Below, piece by piece: positions 15,818-23,570 of a DNA stretch of 34,927 nucleotides. Location: the NCBI GenBank assembly GCA_025454525.1, contig JALOOG010000035.1:1-34927 (forward strand). Direction: 5' to 3'. The position numbers and the translations under genes were made by a program. The notes under the pieces were generated by a model, which did no database searches, was not told the DNA's origin, and worked only from the letters and a program-made list of their open reading frames with translations. The stretch is from Anaerolineae bacterium. Its GTDB lineage: Bacteria; Chloroflexota; Anaerolineae; Aggregatilineales; Phototrophicaceae. Numbering within the stretch: the stretch's first letter is position 1; the number at the start of each line of letters is the position of its first letter.

Positions 15818-16915
15818 CTAACTCAACATTACCATGTTATTCCGGTGGATCACGTAATCGCCATAGGTGTAACCGAGGATCTCGCTGATCCGATCGGATT
15901 TTGCACCCACGATCTGCTGAAGATCATGCGCGTTATAGTTGCTCATGCCGCGGGCGATCGCTGTCCCGTGTGGATCTTGGATCGTGATCGTCGCCCCGCG
16001 GGTAAAATCACCGCTCACCCCGACGATCCCAACGGGTAACAGACTCGCTTTTCCCTGATGTAACACCGTCACCGCACCTTGATCGACCGTGATCACCCCT
16101 AAGGGTTTATCGGTCAACAACCACCGCCGAAAGCTTTCTAGGCCGGTACTCAACGGCTCAAAGCGTGTGCCGATCTCTTCCCCCGCGATCAACCGTACCA
16201 GCACATCCGGTTCTTTGCCAGAGGCTAAGATCGTGGTGATCCCGCCGCGGCTGGCCGCATGGGCCGCTTCGATCTTGGTGATCATGCCACCCGTGCCGAG
16301 TCCGGTACTCGTGCCACCAGCTAGGGCGTAAGTGGAGTCTTCAATGCGATAAACGCGCTTAATCAATTGTGCATCCGGTTTTTTGCGTGGATCCGCGGTA
16401 TACAACCCTTGTTGATCGGTGATGATGATCAATTGTTGCGCTTCTACCGTCGTAGCGACCATAGCGGAGAGGTTATCATTGTCTCCAACGCGGGCCTCCC
16501 CGGTAGCGGTGGTATCATTTTCGTTGATGATCGGGATGATCCGCCGTTCGATCAAGGTCAACAGGGTATCACGGGCATTCAGATAGCGCGTCCGACTCGA
16601 CAAGTCATCACGGGTCAACAAAACTTGACCGACCACGATCTCAAAGATCTCAAACATTTCGCTATACAGGTGCATCAAACGCCCTTGGCCGACAGCGCTT
16701 AACATCTGTTTGCCGGGGACAGAGCGCCCAAAATCTGGGAAATTGAGTCGTTCGCGGCCGGCAGCTTGCGCTCCAGAAGAGACCAATAACATCTCATGGC
16801 CGTGCTGATGCAACTTGGCGATCTGTTGCACGATCTCTAACATACGTTGACGATGTAAATGAGGTGTTCCCCCTGTGAGGGTACTCGTCCCAACTTTCAC
16901 CACGATCCGCGCCAT
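15818..16915 (-). CDS. proB: Glutamate 5-kinase (kinase + PUA domain)
   Basis: 365 residues, full length for ProB, which phosphorylates L-glutamate as the first step of proline synthesis. The amino-acid-kinase domain starts with VVKVGTSTLTGG, then LVSSGAQAAGRERL, the substrate loop IINENDTTATGEARVGDNDN, TDQQGLYTADPR and GTGGMITKIEAA. The C-terminal PUA domain (about 275-350) contains GVSGDFTRGATITIQDPHG and IARGMSNYNAHDLQQIVG. proA and proC are not adjacent. The start codon at 16915 is ATG. It probably shares a transcript with the PBP-like gene, whose start lies 10 bases after the proB stop. Confidence 0.95.
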   Translation of the reverse strand: MARIVVKVGTSTLTGGTPHLHRQRMLEIVQQIAKLHQHGHEMLLVSSGAQAAGRERLNFPDFGRSVPGKQMLSAVGQGRLMHLYSEMFEIFEIVVGQVLLTRDDLSSRTRYLNARDTLLTLIERRIIPIINENDTTATGEARVGDNDNLSAMVATTVEAQQLIIITDQQGLYTADPRKKPDAQLIKRVYRIEDSTYALAGGTSTGLGTGGMITKIEAAHAASRGGITTILASGKEPDVLVRLIAGEEIGTRFEPLSTGLESFRRWLLTDKPLGVITVDQGAVTVLHQGKASLLPVGIVGVSGDFTRGATITIQDPHGTAIARGMSNYNAHDLQQIVGAKSDRISEILGYTYGDYVIHRNNMVMLS

Positions 16916-17035
16916 ATTTCCCCTATGCGATGCTGTCTAAATGCTCTGACCATGATTCTACCGTCCTTAGCGCAATTTTTCTATGTAAAGCACAACCGAC
17001 TCCCGTTACAATAGAGCAAAAATGGGATAGGTAAC

Positions 17036-17329
17036 ATGGACATTATTGATTATTTTGCGTTGGAGCGCTTGTATCGAGAACGCCGTAAAGTGCGTCAAAA
17101 GGTCTATGTGATGGCGGAATTGGGCGGACTGCAACGTGAAGGCAAGATCATCAAAGAACAAGATGGCCGGTGGTTGATCGAATTTTTCCCCTATGAATCC
17201 CCTGATCGGCTTGAACCCAGCGGACGCTTGTACATGGGGATCCGCGATTTTGAGATTCATCCGGTGGATCGTCAGATCTTTGATGAATACGTGCAAGCGC
17301 TCTATGATGAATACAGCGGTGAGACCTAA
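17036..17329 (+). CDS. Small hypothetical protein
   Basis: 97 residues, soluble and acidic at the C-terminus, no membrane segment. The N-terminal YFALERLYRERRKVRQKVYV is a basic helix, followed by beta-rich text (GRWLIEFFPYESPDRLEPS) and a C-terminal helix (RQIFDEYVQALYDEYSG). I do not recognise it. GATAGG lies just upstream of the ATG, and TACAAT at 17007-17012 could be its -10 box, though its -35 is poor. It is divergent from proB and stands alone. Confidence 0.65.
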   Translation: MDIIDYFALERLYRERRKVRQKVYVMAELGGLQREGKIIKEQDGRWLIEFFPYESPDRLEPSGRLYMGIRDFEIHPVDRQIFDEYVQALYDEYSGET

Positions 17330-17878
17330 GGATTAACAGCGGATCGATGTGATCTCAATAACCTCAGACACATCCCCCATGCCACGCGGGCCGATTCCTT
17401 TTCTTAGGTGTGGCTACGCATCACGGACAAGTTGGGGTGGATAGAGGAGTTTATCAAGTTACAAGGATATCCTGTGAACGCAACCAACCGCGCCACAGGA
17501 GTTTGACTCCGGGTTCACCGCCAGACTTGCGACCGATGAACCCACCCAGTTTGGCCATCACCTAGGTAAACGCGCACTGATTGTCGGGCGATCAGCACAT
17601 GAATTGCCAATTCAACCCAGTCGGGTTTCGCCACCCCATATGTAAGAGCGTGACAGATATTCATGCAAGCAGCCAAGGTACTGTAAGCGTTGAAATTGTT
17701 GTTCAAATAAGCGGATTTTTAGAGGTATCTTTCCATGATTTAAAGTTGGTGCGTTGGAGCTTTGTAAACATCGCTTTTCACCTGGTATGCCCCAAAGCCG
17801 CATCTTCATTCACACCATTTGATTGTAGGGATTTATCGATCGCTCATCAAGCCTTTAACCCGTGTTTAGTAAAATGAC

Positions 17879-17907
17879 TTGATCTTTTTAAATGCCTGTC
17901 ATATCAT
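17879..17907 (+). promoter_or_regulatory. Promoter of the marR-ABC operon
   Basis: TTGATC (17879-17884), exact 17-bp spacer, TATCAT (17902-17907). The same -10 hexamer is used before tpx. Confidence 0.6.
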
Positions 17908-17930
17908 TAGCCTATCAATTGATTAGCGTA

Positions 17931-17942
17931 GCTAACGTTAGC
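17931..17942. promoter_or_regulatory. Palindromic operator candidate for the MarR regulator
   Basis: GCTAACGTTAGC is a perfect 12-bp palindrome just downstream of the expected transcription start and 8 bases before the marR ATG. A second, shorter palindrome (TCAATTGA, 17915-17922) adjoins it. MarR proteins bind such palindromes as dimers, so autorepression is likely. Confidence 0.55.
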
Positions 17943-17949
17943 GAACCTC

Positions 17950-18414
17950 ATGAATCAACAGAATATGGAGATCGCGCAAAAAATGTTGGATATTTTGCCA
18001 CTCGTGATGCGCGTCATGGCGGGCGAAATCCGTGCGGCCGGGCAATCGATGAACACCGATCACGCGCCGATCATTGGGTTATTGCAATTGCGACCCTACA
18101 CGATCAAAGAATTGGCGGAGCGCTTGTCGGTAAAAACGCCTACGATGTCCAACATGATTACCACCATGGAAGAGCGCGGCTGGGTGACTCGTCGGCGCGA
18201 TGAGCAGGATCGGCGGGTGGTGTGGATCGAACTCACGCCCGCGGGGGCCAGCGCTCAAAACGCGATGATGACCCACATGATCGAACGGATCGCGGGTCTC
18301 CTAGAAGGTTTACCTGCCAAAGATCAAGACCATTTGATCGAAGCACTCACCGTCTTACGCGAAGTGTTTGCGGACGCATTAGAACGCGATCCCGCCTTGC
18401 GTGAACGTCACTAA
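17950..18414 (+). CDS. MarR-family transcriptional regulator
   Basis: 154 residues, the usual MarR length. The winged helix is clear at about 50-105: TIKELAERLSVKTPTMSNMI, TTMEERGWVTRRRDEQDRR, VVWIELTPAG. Flanking helices form the dimer interface. It would repress its own operon and release DNA on binding a small ligand or on oxidation; no cysteine is present, so ligand sensing is more likely. The start at 17950 is ATG without a strong Shine-Dalgarno site. A DrrAB-like exporter follows after 53 bases, which suggests that the regulator controls drug or toxin export. Confidence 0.92.
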   Translation: MNQQNMEIAQKMLDILPLVMRVMAGEIRAAGQSMNTDHAPIIGLLQLRPYTIKELAERLSVKTPTMSNMITTMEERGWVTRRRDEQDRRVVWIELTPAGASAQNAMMTHMIERIAGLLEGLPAKDQDHLIEALTVLREVFADALERDPALRERH

Positions 18415-18467
18415 AGAACAGTTGGATGACCGTATTTTACAGAGTCCCAGAGGGGAAGGGTTAGATC

Positions 18468-19466
18468 ATGCCTAACGGAGAAATCATCGTCGATCAATTG
18501 GTCAAACGCTATGGGAACTTTGCGGCCGTAAATGGCGTATCGTTTCAGGTGCATGAAGGGGAAATTTTTGGCTTTTTGGGGCCCAATGGTGCGGGAAAAT
18601 CAACCACTGTCACCATGTTGACCACCCTAGCATTACCCACCGCCGGACGAGCGACCGTTGGCGGTTATGACATCGTGACCGAGGCCGGAGCGGTGCGTCA
18701 AATTGCCGGAGTCGCGCTCCAAGAGATCGGACTCGACCCGCTGATGAAATCCACCGAATTGTTGACCATTCAAGGGCAATTGTTCGGGATGTCACGCCGT
18801 CAAGCGCAAGAACGCGGCGCGGAGCTGCTCAAATTGGTCAAGTTGGATGATGTCACCGAACGTCCCGTGGGAAAGTATAGCGGAGGGATGCGCCGCCGTC
18901 TGGATTTAGCGATGGCGTTGGTGCATCGTCCCAACATCTTGTTTTTAGATGAACCGACCACTGGACTCGACCCCGCGAGTCGGCGCGATGTGTGGACAGA
19001 AGTGCGCCGCTTGAATCGCGAATATCGCATGACGATCTTCCTAACCACCCAATACCTTGAAGAAGCCGATGAATTAGCCGATCGGGTGGCGATCATCGAT
19101 CGCGGAAATATCAAAGTTGAAGGCCAACCGAATGAACTCAAGGCCGCCTTGGGCGGCGAGTCGATCAACGTGACGTTTAAAGACTCCGACGCAGTGGAAT
19201 TGGCCAAAACCGAATTAGGCGGCATGTTTGATAAAATTCAGGTGGATCGTAAAACGTTGCGTTTGTATCGCAATGGCGCGGCCCAGATCGTGCCGTCGGT
19301 GATGAGCCGGCTCAACGAACAACAGCTTGAACCGATCTCCCTCACCTTGACCACCCCCACCTTAGATGATGTGTTTTTGCAAGTGACTGGGCAACGGTTT
19401 GATGTCGAAGAGTCCGAGACGGTTGAAGTCTCATCGATCAACGCCCGCCGTATTCGTAACAATTAG
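18468..19466 (+). CDS. DrrA-like ABC exporter ATP-binding protein
   Basis: 332 residues, one nucleotide-binding domain plus the C-terminal extension of the daunorubicin-resistance (DrrA) group. Walker A GPNGAGKST (residues 38-46), signature YSGGMRRRLDLAMAL, Walker B ILFLDEPTTGLDP. The switch histidine is replaced by Gln in LTTQYLEEADELADRVA, which is usual for DrrA-type proteins and supports the subfamily. It would power efflux through the permease 11 bases downstream. AGGGGAAGGG precedes the ATG. The substrate is unknown. Confidence 0.94.
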   Translation: MPNGEIIVDQLVKRYGNFAAVNGVSFQVHEGEIFGFLGPNGAGKSTTVTMLTTLALPTAGRATVGGYDIVTEAGAVRQIAGVALQEIGLDPLMKSTELLTIQGQLFGMSRRQAQERGAELLKLVKLDDVTERPVGKYSGGMRRRLDLAMALVHRPNILFLDEPTTGLDPASRRDVWTEVRRLNREYRMTIFLTTQYLEEADELADRVAIIDRGNIKVEGQPNELKAALGGESINVTFKDSDAVELAKTELGGMFDKIQVDRKTLRLYRNGAAQIVPSVMSRLNEQQLEPISLTLTTPTLDDVFLQVTGQRFDVEESETVEVSSINARRIRNN

Positions 19467-19477
19467 GAGCAGAGTCC

Positions 19478-20311
19478 ATGACCACCCTTACTCAATCGCA
19501 AACGCCGATCGCGGCAGAGACCTCCGCCCCTTCGGTTAATCGGATGCCGTTTTTATTGCAGGTCAGCACGATGACTTGGCGCACCTTGATCACCAATATT
19601 CGGGTGCCGGCCGTGGTGTTACCGCCGCTGATCATCAGCGTGTTCTTCTTGTTTATCTATGAAGCATCGTTGAGCGGCGCGGCGCGGTTTTTCTTAGCGG
19701 GACAAAGTTATCTGGGGTTTATCTTACCGCTTTCGGTGATCAGTGCGTCGTTAAGTGGCGCGGGTGTGGCCGGCCAAAGCATCGTGCGTGATATTTCGAC
19801 CGGATATTTCGATAAATTGTTGCTCACCCCCGTGAGTCGCGGCGCGTTGATCTTAGGCCCGATGATCGCGGGTGCGATCTTGCTGGCATTTCAGACCTTA
19901 GTGGTCTTGGGGGTGGCCTTGTTGATGGGACTCAATCCCGTGACTGGCGTGCCGGGGTTGTTAGCGGTGATCGGATTCTCGTTATTGTTAGGCACGGGAT
20001 TTTCCGGTTTTAATGTGGGCTTGGCTTTGCGGAGCGGAAGTGCGGCTGCCACTCAAAGCGGTGGGTTTATCTTTTTCCCGCTCTCATTTTTGACTGCGAC
20101 CTTTGTCCCGTTGGATCTACTGGATGGGTGGATCAAAGTGGCCGCCACTTATAACCCGATTACCTACATCCTAGAGGCGATGCGGGCGATCCTCAACACG
20201 GGTTGGGACACCGAGATTGTGTTACGTGGGTTAAGCTCATGCGTCGGATTAGGGATCGTGATGTTCGCTTTCGCGCTGTGGAGTTTGCGGGGACGCACTG
20301 CACGCAAGTAA
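19478..20311 (+). CDS. DrrB-like ABC-2 exporter permease
   Basis: 277 residues with six predicted membrane helices, an ABC-2-type transporter permease. Marks include the N-terminal amphipathic segment (TMTWRTLITNIRVPAVVL), PVSRGALILGPM in the coupling region, and LSFLTATFVPLDLLDGW with TYNPITYILEAMRAIL near the end, all typical of DrrB. It pairs with the ATPase directly upstream, with AGGAGCAGAG before the ATG. Together with MarR it forms a three-gene efflux operon closed by an excellent terminator. Confidence 0.93.
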   Translation: MTTLTQSQTPIAAETSAPSVNRMPFLLQVSTMTWRTLITNIRVPAVVLPPLIISVFFLFIYEASLSGAARFFLAGQSYLGFILPLSVISASLSGAGVAGQSIVRDISTGYFDKLLLTPVSRGALILGPMIAGAILLAFQTLVVLGVALLMGLNPVTGVPGLLAVIGFSLLLGTGFSGFNVGLALRSGSAAATQSGGFIFFPLSFLTATFVPLDLLDGWIKVAATYNPITYILEAMRAILNTGWDTEIVLRGLSSCVGLGIVMFAFALWSLRGRTARK

Positions 20312-20319
20312 ATGTGGTG

Positions 20320-20354
20320 GGGTGAGGCAGACGACTTCTGCCTCACCCTTTTTT
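20320..20354 (+). terminator. Rho-independent terminator of the marR-drrAB-like operon
   Basis: A 12-bp perfect stem, GGGTGAGGCAGA (20320-20331) with TCTGCCTCACCC (20337-20348), 5-nt loop, then six T (20349-20354). Confidence 0.93.
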
Positions 20355-20539
20355 CTCCGTAACTTCAGAAAAATACCCTGCCCATGCACACCAGTTCCCT
20401 CCCCATGGATGAGAAAGGCTAGGGTAGAGTTGTAAGCAAGAAACTTCCCTGAGATTATTTTTCCTCTCGCTCTGTGTTATCTGTAATTTATAAAGAATTG
20501 AAAAATACAGACAAAAGTTACGATTTTTCCGCTCATCCG

Positions 20540-20548
20540 TGCTATGAT
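20540..20548 (+). promoter_or_regulatory. Extended -10 promoter candidate for the binding-protein leader
   Basis: TGCTATGAT matches the extended -10 element (TGnTATAAT, one mismatch). No good -35 box is visible 17 bases upstream, as is common for extended -10 promoters. It would place the start of the mRNA about 270 bases before the binding-protein gene. Confidence 0.4.
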
Positions 20549-20576
20549 CTGCTCAACATGATTCAAGGAGCGTCTG

Positions 20577-20657
20577 ATGATCCACCACAATTTATTTAAG
20601 CTTATTTTTTGCGACCCAAAACGAGGTTTACGATGTAGCTTACACCGCCGCCGCTGA
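20577..20657 (+). CDS. Possible 26-residue leader peptide
   Basis: ATG at 20577 follows a strong AAGGAG (20565-20570) by 6 nt. The frame encodes MIHHNLFKLIFCDPKRGLRC and ends in a basic tail with three consecutive CGC arginine codons before TGA. It lies between the extended -10 candidate and two leader hairpins, so it may be an upstream ORF controlling the peptide-binding-protein gene. No homologue is recalled, and it could be chance. Confidence 0.35.
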   Translation: MIHHNLFKLIFCDPKRGLRCSLHRRR

Positions 20658-20709
20658 AAAATTTTTTTTTCTTTCTGCCGCTGCCATGTGGCAATCCCCT
20701 TGATTTTAA

Positions 20710-20739
20710 TCTCGCTTGTGATTCGCAAGAATCGCGAGA
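20710..20739 (+). promoter_or_regulatory. Composite leader hairpin with GNRA tetraloop
   Basis: Outer stem TCTCGC (20710-20715) with GCGAGA (20734-20739), a 4-nt one-sided bulge TTGT, inner stem GATTC (20720-20724) with GAATC (20729-20733), and a GCAA tetraloop. This is 11 base pairs in total, upstream of the binding-protein gene. Such structure in an mRNA leader suggests RNA-level control or processing. Confidence 0.45.
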
Positions 20740-20771
20740 ATATGTTAAATTCTCTGTTGAGTTTTAACACT

Positions 20772-20797
20772 TTAGGGGAAGCGCTGAGTTCTCCTAA
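20772..20797 (+). promoter_or_regulatory. Second leader hairpin before the binding-protein ribosome site
   Basis: TTAGGGGAA (20772-20780) pairs with TTCTCCTAA (20789-20797), nine pairs including one G-U, with an 8-nt loop. It ends 16 bases before the GGGAG ribosome site at 20814-20818. The left arm carries a GGGGAA and the right arm an anti-Shine-Dalgarno-like CTCCT, which could alternatively pair with the ribosome site. Confidence 0.45.
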
Positions 20798-20828
20798 GAA
20801 AAATAAATAAAGAGGGAGTTTGTACCAC

Positions 20829-22487
20829 ATGAAGCTTTTACAGAAATTTTCGTTGATGGCAGTGTTGATGGCACTGCTGGTCGTGCCGGCATTTGCACAA
20901 GACCCGATCACCTTTACCTTCGGTGAATTTGGCAATCCGGTACAATTAGATCCGGCGGTTGTCACGGACGGCATTTCGTTCCGCGTGACCCGTCAAGGAT
21001 GCGAGTCGCTGCTTGAATTTGAAGGCGGCACTACTGTCCCCGGTCCCGGCCTCGCCACCAGTTGGGAACAAAGCGAGGATGGTCTCACTTGGACGTTTCA
21101 ATTAGTTGAAGGCGCGACCTTCCATGACGGCACGCCGTTTAACGCGGAAGCGGTGGTGTTCAACTTCAACCGTTGGCGCGATACCAGCAACCCCTATCAT
21201 TTCGCTGAACAAACCTTTGAATACTATGAAGCGCAATTCAACGGTTATGATGATGACTCGATCATCACCAATGTCGAAGCCACTGGGGACTTTGAAGTTA
21301 CCTTCACCCTCGCGCAACCGATGGGAGCGTTCTTGAATAACCTCGCTATGCCGATGTTTGCGATCAGCAGCCCGGCCGCGATCGAAGCCAATGGCGCGAA
21401 CTACGGGACTCCTGAAGTCGGTTATGTCTGCACCGGCCCCTTCCGCTTTGTCTCTTGGGAAAGCGATGTGCAGGTGGTGTTGGAACGTTTTGCTGAATAT
21501 TGGGGTGAGTTCTCTGGCAATGTGGATCGTGTGGTGTTGCGTGTGATTCCGGACAATGCGGCCCGGTTTGCAGCCTTACAAAATGGCGAAATTGACGGCT
21601 TTGAACAACCCAACGTTGAAGACATCGCCACGATCGAAGCCTCAGAAGACCTCTATATCCAATTGCGCCCGTCGTTCAACACCTTCTACTTAGCGTTTAA
21701 CTACCGTATTCGCGAATTCCGCGATCCGTTGGTGCGTGAAGCGTTCACCCTGTCGATCGATCGTCAAGCGATCGTAGATGCTTTCTATGTGGAAGGGGCC
21801 GTGCCGGCCAGCACCATGAACCCACCCACGATCGGCATCGGCTTCAACCCCGACATTCAACAAACCTTTGATCCCGTGCGCGCCCGTGAATTGTTGGCGC
21901 AAGCCGGTTTCCCCGACGGGTTGAGCGAAGTCAATGTGTTGGCCGTGGATGAAAACGGCATGGTTACGGATGAAGTGGCCGAAACGATCCCGGTGCGTCT
22001 GTACTATATGCCCGTGGTGCGTCCATATAACCCTGACGGTGAAGGTATCGCCGAAGCGATGGCCTCGATGATGGCCGAAGCGGGAATCAATGTCGAATTG
22101 GCTTCAGCGGGCGATTGGGCGACTTACTTGGGTGAACGCGCCAATGGGAACTTGTTAGGCCTCTATCAACTTGGTTGGACGGGTGACAATGGCGATCCCG
22201 ATAACTTCATCGGTTACTTCTTCTCTGGTGTGGGCAATCCCCTCCCGCGTGAAGGTTTCTATCAAAACACGGCATTAGCGGACTTGTTGTTGACCGCCCG
22301 GACTGGGACTGACCGCGATACCCGCAACACCCAATACCAAGAGGCTGAAGGCCTGTTGGCGGCGGATTTTGCGCGGATCTTCGTGGCACATGGCCCCGTA
22401 CCGTTAGCCTTCCGTAGCCGCGTGACCAACTACATCACCAGCCCCTTAGGGACGGAATTGTTCAAGAATATCACCATTACCGAATAA
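20829..22487 (+). CDS. Peptide/solute ABC transporter substrate-binding protein (SBP_bac_5)
   Basis: The frame opens with TTG at 20820, but the ATG at 20829 has GGGAG 10 nt upstream and starts a clean signal peptide (MKLLQKFSLMAVLMALLVVP, cleavage after AFA near residue 23). 552 residues, normal for family 5 binding proteins (DppA/OppA/NikA). Marks: QLDPAVVTDGISFRVTRQGC at the N-lobe, FHDGTPFNAEAVVFNFNRW, GTGPF-like CTGPFRFVSW, DRQAIVDAFY, and the C-terminal GDNGDPDNFIGYFF. The SBP captures a peptide or similar solute outside the membrane and delivers it to the two permeases downstream. No lipobox is present, although a Chloroflexota SBP would often have one. The substrate cannot be read. Confidence 0.94.
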   Translation: MKLLQKFSLMAVLMALLVVPAFAQDPITFTFGEFGNPVQLDPAVVTDGISFRVTRQGCESLLEFEGGTTVPGPGLATSWEQSEDGLTWTFQLVEGATFHDGTPFNAEAVVFNFNRWRDTSNPYHFAEQTFEYYEAQFNGYDDDSIITNVEATGDFEVTFTLAQPMGAFLNNLAMPMFAISSPAAIEANGANYGTPEVGYVCTGPFRFVSWESDVQVVLERFAEYWGEFSGNVDRVVLRVIPDNAARFAALQNGEIDGFEQPNVEDIATIEASEDLYIQLRPSFNTFYLAFNYRIREFRDPLVREAFTLSIDRQAIVDAFYVEGAVPASTMNPPTIGIGFNPDIQQTFDPVRARELLAQAGFPDGLSEVNVLAVDENGMVTDEVAETIPVRLYYMPVVRPYNPDGEGIAEAMASMMAEAGINVELASAGDWATYLGERANGNLLGLYQLGWTGDNGDPDNFIGYFFSGVGNPLPREGFYQNTALADLLLTARTGTDRDTRNTQYQEAEGLLAADFARIFVAHGPVPLAFRSRVTNYITSPLGTELFKNITITE

Positions 22488-22518
22488 GCTTCGGTCGGGT
22501 GCAAGTGGAAAAACCGGA

Positions 22519-22550
22519 GGGGCGGGCCCATGGCCCGCCTTTCCTTTTTT
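22519..22550 (+). terminator. Hairpin and T-run between binding protein and permease, attenuator
   Basis: GGCGGGCC (22521-22528), 3-nt loop CAT, GGCCCGCC (22532-22539), extendable by two G-T pairs, then TTTCCTTTTTT. This would partly terminate transcription after the binding protein, giving the usual excess of SBP over permease. Confidence 0.75.
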
Positions 22551-22565
22551 AAAGGGGGGATCGCG

Positions 22566-23570
22566 TTGGGCAAATATATCTTTCGGCGAATTTTAGAGGC
22601 GTTACCCGTGGTAATCGGGGTTTCAATCTTGGTCTTTACCTTGGTGCGCTTGATTCCCGGGGATCCGGCTACGGTGTTATTAGGCGAGCGCGCCTCACCG
22701 GAAAATGTGGCTGCGCTCCGGGAACGCTTGGGGCTAAATCGCTCCTTACCAGAACAATATTTCATCTGGATCGGCAACATCCTACAAGGCGATCTCGGCA
22801 CGACGATCCGCGGCAATGTGCCGATCGCGGCCGAGATCCAACGACGTTTTCCAGCTACAATCGAATTGTCCTTATCCGCTTTATTTTTGGCGACTGTGTT
22901 AGGTGTGCCGATCGGGGTGATCTCTGCTTTGCGGCGCAATTCGTGGATCGATACCTTGAGTATGTTTTTTGCGTTGTTCGGGGTGTCGATTCCGGTGTTT
23001 GTGTTGGGCTTATTGTTGATCTTTCTGTTCGGGGTGCAGCTTTCGCTATTTCCGTTTGTCAGTCGCTTAGATAGCGGCGTAGAAGTGCAAGCGATCACCG
23101 GATTGTATGTGATCGACTCGGTATTGACGGGGAATTGGGTTGGTTTTTGGGATGCGTTGGAGCATCTGGTGTTACCCACGCTCACCCTGATGACGATTCC
23201 CTTAGCGATCATCGCCCGGATCACCCGTTCGGCGATGTTAGAGGTCTTGAATCAGGATTACATCCGCACGGCTTACGCGAAAGGGCTACCGGGGTCTATG
23301 GTGATCCGTCGTCATGCCTTACGCAACGCCCTGTTACCCGTCGTGACGATCATCGGCTTACAGTTGGGCGCATTGTTATCCGGCGCGGTCTTGACCGAGA
23401 CGATCTTCTCATGGCCCGGGATCGGCAAATGGCTATTTGACAACATCATCGCCCGCGATTACCCGATCATCCAAGCGGTGACGTTGTTGATCGCGATGAT
23501 CTACGTGGTGGTCAATCTCGCGGTTGATATTTTATACACCTTCATTGATCCAAGGGTACGTAACGCATGA
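22566..23570 (+). CDS. Peptide ABC transporter permease, DppB-like
   Basis: An upstream ATG (22530) exists but lies in the loop of the terminator hairpin. The TTG at 22566, 5 nt after AAAGGGGGGA, is the better start: it gives MGKYIFRRILEALPVVIGVS, the standard DppB-type N-terminus. 334 residues, six membrane helices. Marks: LVRLIPGDPATVLLGERAS, LPEQYFIWIGNILQGDLGTT, the coupling (EAA) loop LNQDYIRTAYAKGLPGSMVI and RRHALRNALLPVV. Its 3' end overlaps the next permease gene by 4 bases (ATGA), so the two are translationally coupled. Confidence 0.92.
   Translation: MGKYIFRRILEALPVVIGVSILVFTLVRLIPGDPATVLLGERASPENVAALRERLGLNRSLPEQYFIWIGNILQGDLGTTIRGNVPIAAEIQRRFPATIELSLSALFLATVLGVPIGVISALRRNSWIDTLSMFFALFGVSIPVFVLGLLLIFLFGVQLSLFPFVSRLDSGVEVQAITGLYVIDSVLTGNWVGFWDALEHLVLPTLTLMTIPLAIIARITRSAMLEVLNQDYIRTAYAKGLPGSMVIRRHALRNALLPVVTIIGLQLGALLSGAVLTETIFSWPGIGKWLFDNIIARDYPIIQAVTLLIAMIYVVVNLAVDILYTFIDPRVRNA

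Larger units (their letters stand above)
17330..17949. other. Gene-free stretch of about 620 bases
   Basis: Short open frames occur on both strands (17515-17877) but none has a convincing ribosome site, composition or recognisable domain. A weak inverted repeat (GGGTTCA 17511-17517, TGAACCC 17537-17543) is seen. It could be a decayed gene or element. The right end holds the marR promoter and operator. Confidence 0.45.

Noticed and set aside
17515-17877. Small ORFs on both strands as possible transposase remnants
   Set aside because: No DDE or HUH motif, terminal inverted repeat or target duplication is recognisable, and the frames lack ribosome sites.
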